Part shown: in pieces, positions 23,220 through 34,269 of the stretch
Layout of the letters: each line of letters begins with the position of its first letter
Numbering within the stretch: position 1 is the stretch's first letter
DNA from: Adiantum capillus-veneris
Lineage: Eukaryota > Streptophyta > Polypodiopsida > Polypodiales > Pteridaceae
Reading direction: 5' to 3'
DNA: 64,000 bases
Assembly: GCA_014529385.2 (NCBI GenBank)
Contig: CM043971.1
Location: 61,767,209-61,831,208, forward strand
The notes under the pieces: generated by a model
The model's input: only the letters and a program-made list of their open reading frames with translations
What the model was told of the DNA's origin: nothing
Databases searched by the model: none
Made by a program: the position numbers and the translations under genes

Positions 23220-24060
23220 TAGCTGATGAGCTGGAGATTTTGACCATAATTTTTTTATAATTTTTGCATCTACGGTCTAGGAGATATGGCCAAAATGGCG
23301 GACACCAAGTTTTCCAACTGTGGTGGAGACCACCCGCTCTACCTTTACAAACACACCCTTCCTTTTCCACATTGAGTCCTTCTCTAAAAATCAACCATTA
23401 GTCTCCTCACCCTCCCCTCCTTCCTCCTCTCTCTCAAGCTCATAAAACCATCACAAATTCCTCTTCTAATCACCTCTCAAATCATGCTTAATCTTGTTGA
23501 TATGCATTGATTTTATGTAGATTCTTTACATTTTAAAATAAGGAAGCTCTTTGACTCAAGCTATGGAGGAAGGAGTGAAGACAACACAAGTGATGATGGA
23601 GCCAATTAGTTGCAAATTGGTCAACAAATCACTTGGAAGGAGCTTCTTCATTGGTGGAATGTCCCTAATCAAGCTTCATTTGTACAAATTTCACTTGGAT
23701 CTTAACCTCACTCCTAATCACTCTCTTGCCTATATAAAGAGCCCCCCCCCCTTTGTAATTTCAAGTCTCCCTCAGCCTCATTGAGTCTTTGTATCACTCA
23801 TCATGAGCCCATAAAGCTCATTCATTCACTCCATTCTTTGCACATTATAGAGTGCAAATTGTTTTATGATAGTAACCTCCCCTCTTCTTACTTATGTTTA
23901 TTAAGAGAGATCTTTTATGTGTGTGTGAGAGTGCTTGATGTGATTTTGGCTAATTCTTGAGTTGATGTTTAGTAATCTACATGTTATTTGTCTTGGGAGT
24001 GCTTGAAGTTATCCATTCCTTGTACACACACTAAGGTTAATGCTTCATTCATAGTGATAG
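23220..24060 (+). repeat. Possible solo LTR
   Basis: A non-coding 0.8-kb stretch with LTR-like composition, including a TATATAAAG box at 23731-23739 followed about 10 bp later by a C-run and pyrimidine-rich leader. No second copy in the window and no clear TG...CA ends, so this is weakly supported. Confidence 0.25.
23731..23739 (+). promoter_or_regulatory. Candidate TATA box
   Basis: TATATAAAG with a GC-richer downstream stretch, as in plant LTR and Pol II promoters. No transcript evidence. Confidence 0.35.

Positions 24061-24104
<44 letters not shown>
24061..24104. repeat. (CT)n microsatellite
   Basis: Uninterrupted CT tract. The next 260 bp to the LINE 3' fragment are not assignable. Confidence 0.95.
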
Positions 24105-24107
<3 letters not shown>

Positions 24108-24365
24108 TCTTTGCGTAGCGGTCCTAGTCCACGCTTCCAAGACTAGGTGGTGCCCTCATCTCATTTCCCTTGTGGCGCAATGGAGTTTGTTTTGGTGTAG
24201 AGGCCGCCATTCCAAATTTCCTTCGTCAACATCTACGCATGCCCAATACAGTTTTACTTCGAAGACCGATTCTATCTACATTGATGGTATATATAGACGC
24301 TTATGCACAAAGGATCCTAGAAGACCTCTAGAGAAGCCCACTTATATATCGACAAAGATAGCACA

Positions 24366-25453
24366 CTAGTATGGGCAGATGACATCCTGGTTTCAGTCAC
24401 ATGGTTTCAACAGGGATAGACTGCCTCCGTTCCAATACTCCTTGGATGCATCCTCCCTATCCCTTGCACAGACAGAGATCACTAGACTCATACGTTAGGA
24501 TTTGATTCAGCTAGATACCAACACATGGTGGATACAACCGACAAAGGAATTGGGCACAAAAATGGCTTTCTATAGAGAGAATCTTCTCCAACTAATAGAG
24601 GATTAATATGTGATTAGAGTGTCCTATATGGACAATCATTTGTCCCATGGGATACAACGTGCTATTGGTCAAATGCGCACATCATCGTATTAAATAGAGA
24701 TTGAGACTAATAGATTAGGAGTGTATCAACAGAGGCCAAGATTTTCCCGTTGTATCATATAGAGCTAGAGACAAAGTTATATCACATTTTCCATTGTCCG
24801 GTATACTATGAGATACAAAGCCGCTTTCATTGTCTATTCAAAGAGGGCTTTGGACCGTTGGCTAGAGTCATGAGATATTAGGATTAGAGATGCCTTGGAT
24901 TGTTTTTGCTAGAGCTATGCAGACACATGGAGAGTTTGATGAGAAGATCGGGTAGTGAGAGACATTCACATAGAGAGATCACTGACTTCTTTAGAGCAGG
25001 GACTCAATAGCCAGATGAGCATGCTTCACAAGAGACTTTGAAGCCCAATTATACCAAAGGTATATTAGTTGAGAGCCATTGAGCTTCGGAGAGTTGAATG
25101 CCCACGTATATGAGGGAGACCACAACATCAATGGAGGCTTCATCAAAGAATTAGGACTATTCAAGCACAACATGGGAGACACCCAATATGACTATTTACA
25201 ATGGTGGACACTGACGAAGCTCTTCAGCGATTAATGCAATAATTTCTTGGATAATGGCCGATGCCAGGCATCCCCGAGCATTGATGATGATGATGATGAT
25301 TTTAGTTTTTCACTTTATTTTGTTTTTATTTTTGTACCCACATTGCATTATATCCACCAAGATTGTATCAATTTGGTCTCATAGGTCATTTTGGCCTTTT
25401 GAAGACGTTCAATATAACCTTTCATTTCAATTTCTCTCTCTCTCTCTCTCTCT
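24366..25453 (+). mobile_element. 5'-truncated LINE, C-terminal ORF2 and 3' UTR
   Basis: Aligns with 11366-12180 of the LINE at 10.6 kb (for example GACTGCCTCCGTTCCAATAC near 24420) and covers the C-terminal ORF2 region, heavily mutated, then a 3' UTR with an (ATG)n run at 25277-25294. It ends with the conserved 3' terminus TTGGTCTCATAGG..., GGCCTTTTGAAGACGTTCAA and (CT)n at 25432-25453. No intact frame remains. Confidence 0.8.
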
Positions 25454-27056
25454 TATTGAACTTTATGAGGCTTTTATAGGGAGAGTACGGATAGCAGAGG
25501 GTCAGACCCTGTTCACTCTAGTATTGAGGTGAAGCAGGGATGCCTACTTTCTCCAACTTTGTTTGGATTGTATATTGATGAGATTGCTAACTAAATTGAG
25601 ACTATTAGGGATACATGAGCACAACTGTCAGGTACATGGATACCTCCATTGCTTTATGCCGATGATATTGTGCTTATCTCAGACTCTCTAGAGGGTATGA
25701 AAAGGCATCTAGATGCGTTATATTCTTATGCACATGATTGTGGGCTCTCCATCAACCTTGGAAAAACCAAGGTGATGGTATTCAATACTACAATGTAGTG
25801 GGTCAGGAGATCAACACCTATTTTTACATATGGACAGGAGATAGTAGAGTATGTAAAGTCTTTTACATATCTTGGTGTTGTATTTAGTGGACCTACTTTC
25901 TCTATGAGAGGTGCTATAGAGGCAAGATTTACAAGGGGATATGCAGCATTAGGAGGGCTAGAGAGGATATGTTCACAGGTGCATTTTTAGGAGCCACACA
26001 CTAAGTTGTGGCTATTTGACACATTGGTCATCCACCATGCTTCATGGAGTACAGATATGGGGGCCTAGCCTGGATCATCATAGTAGATCAGGGTCCACAT
26101 ATGATGGATGGACATCCATGGAGAGACCACTTATATCCATGATCTCCAGGCTAATCCGCGTGAAAGCCTTAGTGCCACATGAGATTATCAGATCTAAGAT
26201 GAGTGTACCACCAATTGTAGTGGAGGCTCTTGCTAGATCAATGTCTTTTATTCATATCACATGGGAGCTACCATGCAATAGATATGCATGAATAGCGCTT
26301 GAGTCATCATGAAAACTGGCCAGTGATGGTGATACTTTATGTTGGTTTGCACAAGTATCACCTTGGTTTGAGATACAAGGATTTAGTATGGACAACCTGC
26401 CCCCTTTTCAATATTCCCTTGATGCACCACTTAGGAGCAAAAGGCTTACACATAGAGGATCCATACAAAGCTAAATCACTAATTTTTTTACTGAGGGACT
26501 ACTCTAGATGGACCTCCACAAGTTACCTAGTCACACCCTAATCATGGCATTCTTCTTGATCGAACCATCCAGCTTGGCCGCTCACAACACACAAGGATGT
26601 GAGGATCTTCACACCATAGACGAGGTCTACCTTGAAGGCTACAAAGAATCATTGAGTGACATTGAGCACGCCCCCCCCCCCCCGCCCCAACCCCCCTTTT
26701 GCCGAGAAATGACCATGGAGGACATTGAGGCCATATTGCAGAGACCCATGAGAGGGCTCATGGAATGAGCACCATTGTCTACTTCCCCCGTTGTGCACCC
26801 CATTAGCCCTCATGTGAATACACCCACTCCCCATGCGTTTTGTACTAGGTGATGAGGAAATTGACAATGATGAGGATATAGGTTAGGCTTACGTACCTAC
26901 CCACTCTAGGTACTCTCATTTATTTTTATCTTTATGCTCCCGACACTTTACTAGAGTCACACATGGTTGTAACCTTTTGGTCTCATAGGTCATTTTGGCC
27001 TTTTGAATATGTTAAGATAACATTTCATTTCATTTCATCTCTCTCTCTCTCTCTCT

Positions 27057-27057
<1 letters not shown>
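25454..27057 (+). mobile_element. 5'-truncated LINE, RT to 3' tail
   Basis: Begins in mid-ORF2 directly after the (CT)n tail of the preceding LINE. Reading through breaks, RT motifs follow in order: IELYEAFIGRVRIAEG, KQGCLLSPTLFGLYIDEIA, LLYADDIVLISDSLEG (catalytic ADD intact), LGKTKVMVFNTT, FTYLGVVFSG. 26016-26291 gives the post-RT region (GVQIWGPSLDHH, MERPLISMISRLIRVKALVP). The C-terminal part is diverged and includes a poly-C run at 26671. It ends at 26978-27057 with the shared 3' terminus and a CT tract. Confidence 0.85.

Positions 27058-27089
<32 letters not shown>
27039..27089. repeat. (CT)n(AT)n at the LINE 3' end
   Basis: A CT tract at 27039-27057 is followed by about 15 AT units. 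Confidence 0.93.
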
Positions 27090-27094
<5 letters not shown>

Positions 27095-27548
27095 GTTGCT
27101 AAAGAAAGATGGAGAGAGAGAGAGCTCGCAAGGTTACTAAAGCCCGATGTCAGCGGCAAAGATGGTCGTAAGTAGCTGAAGGGGCGCCGTTTGCATATTT
27201 TTTCCATGAGCAGGTGAGAAGAGGAGAGCAAGGAGATTGGGGGTGTGTGCGCAAGAGAAATGGCACCTTCGTTATTTCTCTTCTTAGAGTGCCGTGGGAG
27301 CAAAAATGGCTCCCCCGACAAATTTGGGCTTTTTTCTTGAAGTTTTTAAAGTCGCGTAGGCGACGTGAAACAATTTGCAAATGTTGCTATGGATGTCGCA
27401 TGATGCGGCACTCTTGGCAACACTCTAACTGAAGCTAAGAGTGATGCTTTTTTAAAGGAAAATTCATTGGCATCGCTTAACGACGCTTGCTAATTATCCA
27501 AGCGGTGATACTTACAAAGCGCCCTAGTAGTGTCTCCATTGTGTGTGG
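27090..27548. other. No recognisable gene
   Basis: Small frames on both strands with no domain. GC content is slightly higher than the flanks. Confidence 0.4.
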
Positions 27549-27790
27549 CCCGTATGGTTGACTTAAGCAGCACAAGATAAGTTGCATTATATGTTATACG
27601 GGAAACGTATAATATGTCATAATGGGCATATTTTACTTGACCCCATATTATACGGGCGTATTATACGGTGACATGTCAGCAAAAACGGGCAACGTTTTAT
27701 TTTCTCAGTTTTTCGATCGAAGTATCTTTTGATCGAAAGATGTTTAGGACATTTTTTTTTTTGATCGAAAGATGTATTGATCGAAGACAA
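27549..27790. repeat. Left subterminal motif cluster of the hAT region
   Basis: TATACGG/ACGTATAAT motifs cluster at 27590-27670 and GATCGAAAG/TTCGATCGAAG motifs at 27712-27787. The same two motifs appear in mirrored order at 47229-47407. hAT transposases bind repeated motifs inside the element ends, so this may be the left end of the hAT transposon, perhaps starting at CCCGTATGG (27549). No 8-bp duplication could be matched. Confidence 0.4.
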
Positions 27791-28925
27791 AAGTATATAT
27801 ACCGACAATGTGCCTTATTGAGTCTAGTGTTCCTCACAAAAGGTATTCCATGTCAATAGGAGACAAAAAAAATGAATTTTGTTTATAATTTACAAAATTA
27901 AAATTCAATTATTTTAAATCTTTGGTTAAATCTAATGTAATGTTTTGTTTAAATTTTATCAATTATTTGTTTTAAAATCAAATTATGTAAACTTTGTATA
28001 TTCTGTAGAGCTCAAACTCTCACCCATACAAGGTGTTTATTTTTTAGGAATCACTTGCTACGTGCTCAATTTACTGACACGTGGAAGTGAATTAGTGATA
28101 TAATTTAGAGATTACCATTGTGTGCAGAGTGTACTTCACACGAGTTTATCTATCAGCAAAATATAACAGAATAGAGGTTAGTTTTATTTAGGTAAGTTCG
28201 ATTTTGACGTGCAAATACTTTCTCACCTCAAAGTGAACATAGATAGAAATTTTGTTGTCCTGTGTAAAGCCATCACACTATGATCTCACTGGAATCAAAA
28301 TTTAGGAATCTCATGTCGAAATATAATGATATTACATTATCTTTATTTGGATTGCTACGTCTATCATATTGTGTGATTGTACATGTGCATCAAATGCAGA
28401 TAGATAAGCTTTCGAAGATCTATCGTGGAGTGTGAGAACTTCATGTTCACACTTCACATAGATATGACAATCGTCAAAGATTGCAATTAATCCTCATTTC
28501 CAATGAGAATCAATTGCAAGATTTGATCAATATTACCAATTATCGTAATGTGTGAAATATTTAAGCGCACTTTAGATAAATCAATATAGAGCAATGGATT
28601 AAAATATGTGTGAAAGTCAAAAGCTTGCACTTTAGATGAATCGATATAGTGCAACGTGATTGAAACGTTTTGTTTGAAGTGATGAAGTTATTTAGTGCAT
28701 CAAAATATGATTTGATTGACATGAGTTTATTGAAGAATGCAAAGACTATTATTGTCTATTGTTAATTGATAATGTAGCGCAAGATTAATTGATAATGTGG
28801 ACAGATTTTGATCACTATATTGATCAATAGAGCATTTCTTGTGTACTTTGTTGCTTTGAAGTAATTTTGTCCTCGAAATTAACAAGTGGATTTGTTGATC
28901 TGGCAACTTAAATTTATTTGTCAGC
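27791..28925. other. Non-coding leader of the hAT region
   Basis: AT-rich, no supported frame. It probably holds the promoter and 5' UTR or an intron of the transposase gene; a CAG acceptor-like site precedes the first coding block at 28924. Confidence 0.35.
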
Positions 28926-30110
28926 ATGGTGAAAGGATATGAGTGGAGTTACATCCACGAGCTGTGTGCTAGAAAGAATACATCTCAATTGAAATGCAAG
29001 ACATGCGGCCATGAGTTCAGTGGTAATGTGACCAGAATCAAAGAGCATTTGTTTAAAGTCACCGTGGTAATGTGTCCGAGTGTATGGCTCCGCCAAGAGA
29101 TATTCATGCCAGATTGCCAAAGTATGCTCGCATTGCAGAGAAAATTCTTGCAGCCAAAAAGAAAAGTGTTAATGCCAAACAAGTTGCAATGGATGTTGAA
29201 ATGTCTTTTGTCAATGAGAGGACAGAGCATGTGCCTATGGAAGCAAATGTTCACATTCACCTGTCAATTCCTGTTCATGGATATGCTTCAACGTTAGCAG
29301 CAACAAATTCTAGCTCAACTAAAGTTAGTAAAACATCATCCAATGGCCAAACACTATATGAAGTGATAGATAAGCAATGGTAGTTGCACTTGAAATGGAC
29401 GCAAGATTTTGTGGTATGTGGTATACCATTCAATGCTATGCGCAACCCTATATTTCAAGATGCTTTAATGAGCACGGCCAAAAAAGGGTTTGTAATTCCT
29501 GATTATAATAAGATGTGCACATAGTATCTAGATAAAGTGAAAGACAGTACTACAACCATCCTTAAGCGCACGGTGGTGGAGTTTGTTCCTGCATATGGTT
29601 GCATCATAACGTTGGATGGACAGACCAACTGTCAGAAGAAGCCGCTCATCACTATGATGCTTATCAATCCTAGAGGGTCTATGTTCGTAGAAGTCACCGA
29701 CACCTCTTTAAAAGAGAAGACTAGTGATTACCTAGCAACGATATATGAGCGTGCAATAGCAAAGGGAGTGGACCAAAGAATGTGACTACAATTGTCACAG
29801 ATAATGCATCCAATTACAAGGCTACAGGAAGGGCTATCCAAGTTAAGTACCCACAAATTACTTGGGTGCCATGTGCCGCCCATACTCTTAATTTGCTATT
29901 AAAAGACATTGGAAAAATGGCCATCATAAAATGAACGCTGCTCGGCTAGTCATGTGGTGAAATTTATTAGAGAGCATCAATTTTCGTATGCTCTTTTTTT
30001 ATTAAAATCACCCAACAAAACTTTGCAGAAATTTTGTGCGGCAAAGTTTGCAACCGCATATTGTGTTCTTGCCACCTTGCAGGAAGTGAAGCCTACATTG
30101 ATTGAAACAA
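28926..30110 (+). pseudogene. hAT transposase, N-terminal two thirds, split by gypsy A
   Basis: Plus-strand blocks give a BED-finger hAT transposase. 28926-29065 reads LKCKTCGHEFSGNVTRIKEH, the BED Cys2/His part; a frameshift follows and 29072-29383 continues from ...SECMAPPRDIHARLPKYA. 29537-29785 carries the first catalytic Asp region (YGCIITLDGQTNCQKKPLI, then NPRGSMFVEVTDTS) of the DUF659-type core. 29785-29925 gives VTDNASNYKATGRA (second Asp) and WVPCAAHTLNLLLKDIGK. The block is cut at 30110 by the 3' LTR of gypsy A and resumes at 41523. Several stops and frameshifts exist, so the copy is dead apart from the insertion. Confidence 0.88.
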
Positions 30111-30685
30111 TGTAGCGCGGATAACGTGTCATGCTCTCTATAGTGGATGGTCCTCAGTGAAATGTGCGTGACAATCTCACTCAAACAGACTGAATCTCCC
30201 TCAAACAGACTGAATAGAAAGGAAACAATAGACGTCAACAGAGCTCGCAAAGACACAACAGCAGACCAGAACATATGACTCGACTATCTCAAAGACTGAT
30301 ACAGACTCTGGCGTGGCAGCACACTCAGCTCCAGCCCAGGACTCTCAGGTACAATGGGGGTGTCGAGGCTCAGATGTGCCGGGATGGTGCAGACGTGCTC
30401 TGTGTAAAGAACCACTCTAGATGACTACGTACCAAATAATGCCACTGGCCCAAAACGACTACTCATATGTACAATTATCAAGAGCCACCAACGGCTCATA
30501 AAGAACATCATCTAAGTCTATCCCCACTGGGTGGAGGTGGTGACCTGGCCACGATGTCCACTAGACCACCCTGCCACGTGTCTCTGCCCAAGTGTGAACC
30601 GACTAGACCAAAGACCAACTGACCAAAGGCCAACTGTAAACTACTGTCGTGTGAAAGTGAAAGTGGCACTGTATAGCAGGCTACA
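30111..30685 (-). repeat. 3' LTR of gypsy A
   Basis: TGTAGCGCGG ... GCAGGCTACA. Contains a short internal direct repeat, ATCTCACTCAAACAGACTGA / ATCTCCCTCAAACAGACTGA, near 30174-30210, also present in the other LTR. No strong polypurine tract precedes it on the minus strand. Confidence 0.95.
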
Positions 30686-30754
30686 GGTTGGCCGCCACAA
30701 GACTGCTGCCCGTCCAGGAGAGCGGAACTGAAGAACTGAAATATCGGCGATCTA

Positions 30755-32516
30755 CTATTGGTGGTCGAATGATGGAGGAGGAGGAGGCTGATAGTAAGGT
30801 GGGTAAGGAGATGGAGGCCAAGTGTATGGTGAGGGGTAGTGGCCATGAGGAGGGTACATCGGGTATGGAGTAGCCACCCCATGAGCAGCAGACTGCGTCA
30901 TGTGAGACGGTTGAGGGTGAGTACGTGGAGCTGGTGGAAACCCAGGAAAAGACTGCGCAGGCTGCGAGGGTGGAACAGGTTGTTGGAATCCCGGGAAGCC
31001 ATAGAAGTGCTGAGGAAAGGATGGGGACTGGGAGGGGGAGGCGATAGAGGGACCCTGAAATTGTGATGAGATCGATCCTGTTGGTTTAGACTCCATATTG
31101 GTGGGATTTGCTTTCTCTGCTATTTGAGAATCCCCTGAATGTGCTTTGGAAACGTCCGTCTGTGTCGGTACCTGTGTTGCCATAGCAAGAACTTGCTGAG
31201 AAACCGGGGTTGTAGTTGTAGCTGTAGTTGGAACTGCCTGTGAAATGGCTACAACTTGGTATTTTTCACAAGAAGGACATAGTGTATGTACCACCAGAGA
31301 GAGGTCCTGAACTGCTGCGGTCATATCATTTGCCTCTTTTAATTGTTTTTGCTAAGTGTGGACAATATGTTTGAGGTCCACTACCTGTTGAGTTAAGATT
31401 CTTATGCGATCTTGAGCTGTAGCAATGAAATTGTCCCTATCCATCGCTCGTTGAAGATGCATTTGCACTTCCCTTGTCATACCATCATAGCAAGCGCGAT
31501 GCATACCGTTGGTACCTTGCAATGAGAGGGTTGCATTGATAATCGTCGAAATGGCTCTTCAGATGTAGGTGCCCCAGAGCTAGATGCCCCTGTAGTATCC
31601 TTCGGTGCCCCAGCAGTAAGAGTAGTACGTGGTGCTGGCGACACAACTGGAGGTTGTGTTTTAGTGACTGCAACACTACTCACAAGAGGTGGTGTGAAAG
31701 TGGAGGTGGCCATAGTAGTAGACATACGCACTGCTGGTGTTGTAGTATGGACGTCAGAGATTTTGACCTGTGATTCTGAGAAAGGTAGTGTTGCTAGCTG
31801 ATCAGATGAATCTTTTTGTACCTTTGCCCTCTTGCGCAAGATGCCTTTCCCTTTGGCCATTTTGGAACGTTCTTGCTCTTTTGGATCATCTTGAAGGGTG
31901 AGAACTGCTTTTGCATCTGTCTTTTGCTGCATAATCTGTACTACCCAATACATAATAGGTGCTGCATAGCAATTGAACCTTTCCACTTTGCCTTTACACT
32001 GAGTCCGAAAACGCTTTGCCCTGTCCTGTAGCGCTATAAACAACAAATTGTGAAATGGGTATGGCAGGCAGTGGTAGAGACAAAATAGAGCATCGCATAT
32101 TGCTGGAGAACCTGGAGAAGATGGAACCCCTATTCTTTCAGGTGCTCGCAGTAAAAAATAATACTGTAACACTGAATATAGTTGCGACCCCTGTGATAGT
32201 CTGGATGTGAGTCCAACAAAAGTTCCTGACAAGCATTTGCAGTTTCTTCTGGTGAGAGATTCGAGAAGGTTTTTGTTGCGGGCAGAGGTGCCAGCACAGT
32301 CAATATTCCCATAGCCTGTCCGATATCCTCCGCTGTAAGTGCAGTATCATTCATCTTTGGAAAAGTTAGCAAGAGGGAACATAGCTTGGCAATAGAGATA
32401 TTGGCAGACAAATCGGTCTGAGCCAAATTTTGAAGACCCAAGTGTATCACTTGTTGCTGAGAGAACACATACTTGAGTGCTGGATTCGGAGCTTGGAGAT
32501 GATATATCATTATTAA
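30755..32516 (-). pseudogene. Extra 3' ORF of gypsy A, main part
   Basis: A sense-strand gene between integrase and the 3' LTR, downstream of the part at 33857-34190. 32130-32519 gives a helical domain (NALKYVFSQQQ-like start, SIAKLCSLLLTFPKMND, AEDIGQAMGILTVLAPLP). 31477-32232 continues (AICDALFCLYHCLPYPFHN, NCYAAPIMYWVVQIMQQK) to a basic patch MAKGKGILRKRAKVQKD (possible nuclear signal) and a Thr/Pro-rich stretch. A coiled coil near 31330-31470 is interrupted by one TAG, and 30755-31324 ends in a Pro/Tyr/Gln-rich tail (PSPYPPYYQPPPPPSFDH). I do not recognise the family. Extra ORFs at this position occur in some plant gypsy lineages (env-like or unknown). At least three breaks. Confidence 0.7.
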
Positions 32517-33856
32517 CACTAGGTTGGTAATGGGACACTTTTATGTCCTGGGACACTTTTATGTCCTATTAAGTGACCATTTTCCTTGAATTATGTCAAG
32601 AGTTTCAAAATGGATTTTGAGGTGCTATCTGTCTAGAAAGTTGTCTCATGAGCTGAAAAAAACTTGACATGTTTTTGGAATATCAATTCCATCTTTAACC
32701 TTGTTCTTGCACAACATTTCACAACCTAAATTGTGTGAAAAAACGGGTCCTGTTTTTTGTTTTTTTCAACTTTTTGCACCTATACCACTCTAGAATTCAT
32801 GTTTGTGAGGTCTATAATGCTAGAGAACTATCTTTAGTAGTCCTCAACATGTCCTGATGCTTCTAGGGAGAAATAAATGTTAAAGTTGTAAGTTATGACC
32901 AAATTACGAAAATTATCAAATCCAGTTTTTTTAGCCAATTTTAGCTCTTCTATGATTTTTTTGGTGGCTTTCATGATATCCAAATGCATTTTTGATTTTC
33001 TATGTCACATATTGTAACATAAAGCTAATATTCCTTGAGTTTTGGGGCACCTAATACCCTATTTTGCATAGTAGACAACGATGATTGATTTTTTCAATTA
33101 CAGAAGAAAACGAAACATTCTAGTATATCAAGAATAGCTTTTTCAATATTGTTAGTTTCTTGTGACAACTACATGCATTTTGTAGGTAGTAACCATATCT
33201 AGTCATAAGGATCAAATTTGGCTAGATATTGAATAGTTTCTATGGGATTCTACAACTCATAATGTTGAACCCAGTTTTTTCATGTTTGTTGTATTTAGCA
33301 CTTCATCTTTGTCCCCAAGATTCCCCTTGGTAAGAGATGTATTATTCTTTTGACATGCTCCATGGATCCTTATGAACCTAAAGGAAAATAGGGAACTAAG
33401 AAAACATGCATATATTATTTGCATTGAGCGTGGCTATAGAAACTTTGATGATAGGTTTGCAGAATGGTAAAAATTCAACTTTTTTGTACCTATTTCTGTT
33501 TGCAAAACAAAAAATAGTGAGTGAGAAGCAATCATATGTTCTGATCACCAACCCATTGAAGTTAACTAGGGAATTTATCTCAAGTCCTACAAAAATCCCT
33601 AATCTTATTTTTATGCAACAAAACGTAAGAAATGAATGTTTCGATGAAAATGTACTGGTCCATCAACTTTGGAGGCTTGGTGTGACCAAAAGATGAGAAA
33701 TTTTACAAGTTTCTTATTTTTTCCATGTGTAGTAGGCCTTGAACTATAACCTCATGAAAGGATTTTACAAAATGAGTGGATCTAATATGGTTTTGGAGGT
33801 TTTTTTCAAAACCCTGAAAGGACACTTTTATGTCGTGTTAGGTTACCAACCTAGTG
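32517..33856. mobile_element. TTAA-flanked non-autonomous DNA transposon, copy 1
   Basis: 1340 bp with inverted ends: CACTAGGTTGGTAA at the left, and its complement TTACCAACCTAGTG at the right, flanked on both sides by TTAA (32513-32516 and 33857-33860). Inside each end lies another pair, GGACACTTTTATGTCC-like, so the inverted ends extend imperfectly to about 40 bp. A near-identical copy is at 45587. TTAA duplications are typical of piggyBac/Kolobok-type DNA transposons; CACTA elements would give 3 bp. No transposase is encoded. A 96-codon frame (33406-33696) is kept in both copies but matches nothing I know. It interrupts the extra ORF of gypsy A. Confidence 0.88.
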
Positions 33857-34190
33857 TTAAAGGTACCTTGGAGAGGGCACCAGATGGACGAGGCACCTGG
33901 AGAGTGGTGACTCTGTCAGTAGTGACTGACTGTGGTGAATCTTCCTCTGAAGATTCCTCTGAAATGTGCTCTGAAATAGGAGTATAGTCTGATTTACTAT
34001 CATAGCTATCCCCAGATGCAGAGGACTCTTCCTCTGATTGCAGATGCTTTTCCCTATTTCGAGTACGAACCATCTTACTAAATTGTGTGGGGACTTCCAG
34101 TGAGAAATTGGAGTAGCAGGACGGAGGAGCTTCGGAGGCACCTGGTGCTGGGAAGACTGTGAAGACTCTTGGCGCTTCTGATATGAACAA
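33857..34190 (-). pseudogene. Extra 3' ORF of gypsy A, N-terminal part
   Basis: The frame ending at the TTAA insertion has a likely start at MVRTRNREKHLQ (about 34073; an in-frame ATG exists at 34190). It encodes an acidic, Ser-rich N-terminus (SEEESSASGDSYDSKSDY, SEESSEEDSPQS). It joins the next block at 32516 across the transposon; since 1344 bp were added, the frame is shared. Gag-like or chromatin-associated roles are possible but unproven. Confidence 0.6.
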
Positions 34191-34269
34191 GTGGAGACTG
34201 ATTTACTTTCAAGTTGAAGCTAAAGTAGCTTTCCAGTTTTTTTTAAAAGGTGCTTTTTAGGTTTTTTGC

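Noticed and set aside
32517-33856. CACTA (En/Spm) identity suggested by the CACTAGG ends
   Set aside because: Three bases next to the ends do not match (TAA versus TTA) in either copy, whereas four-base TTAA matches on both sides of both copies.
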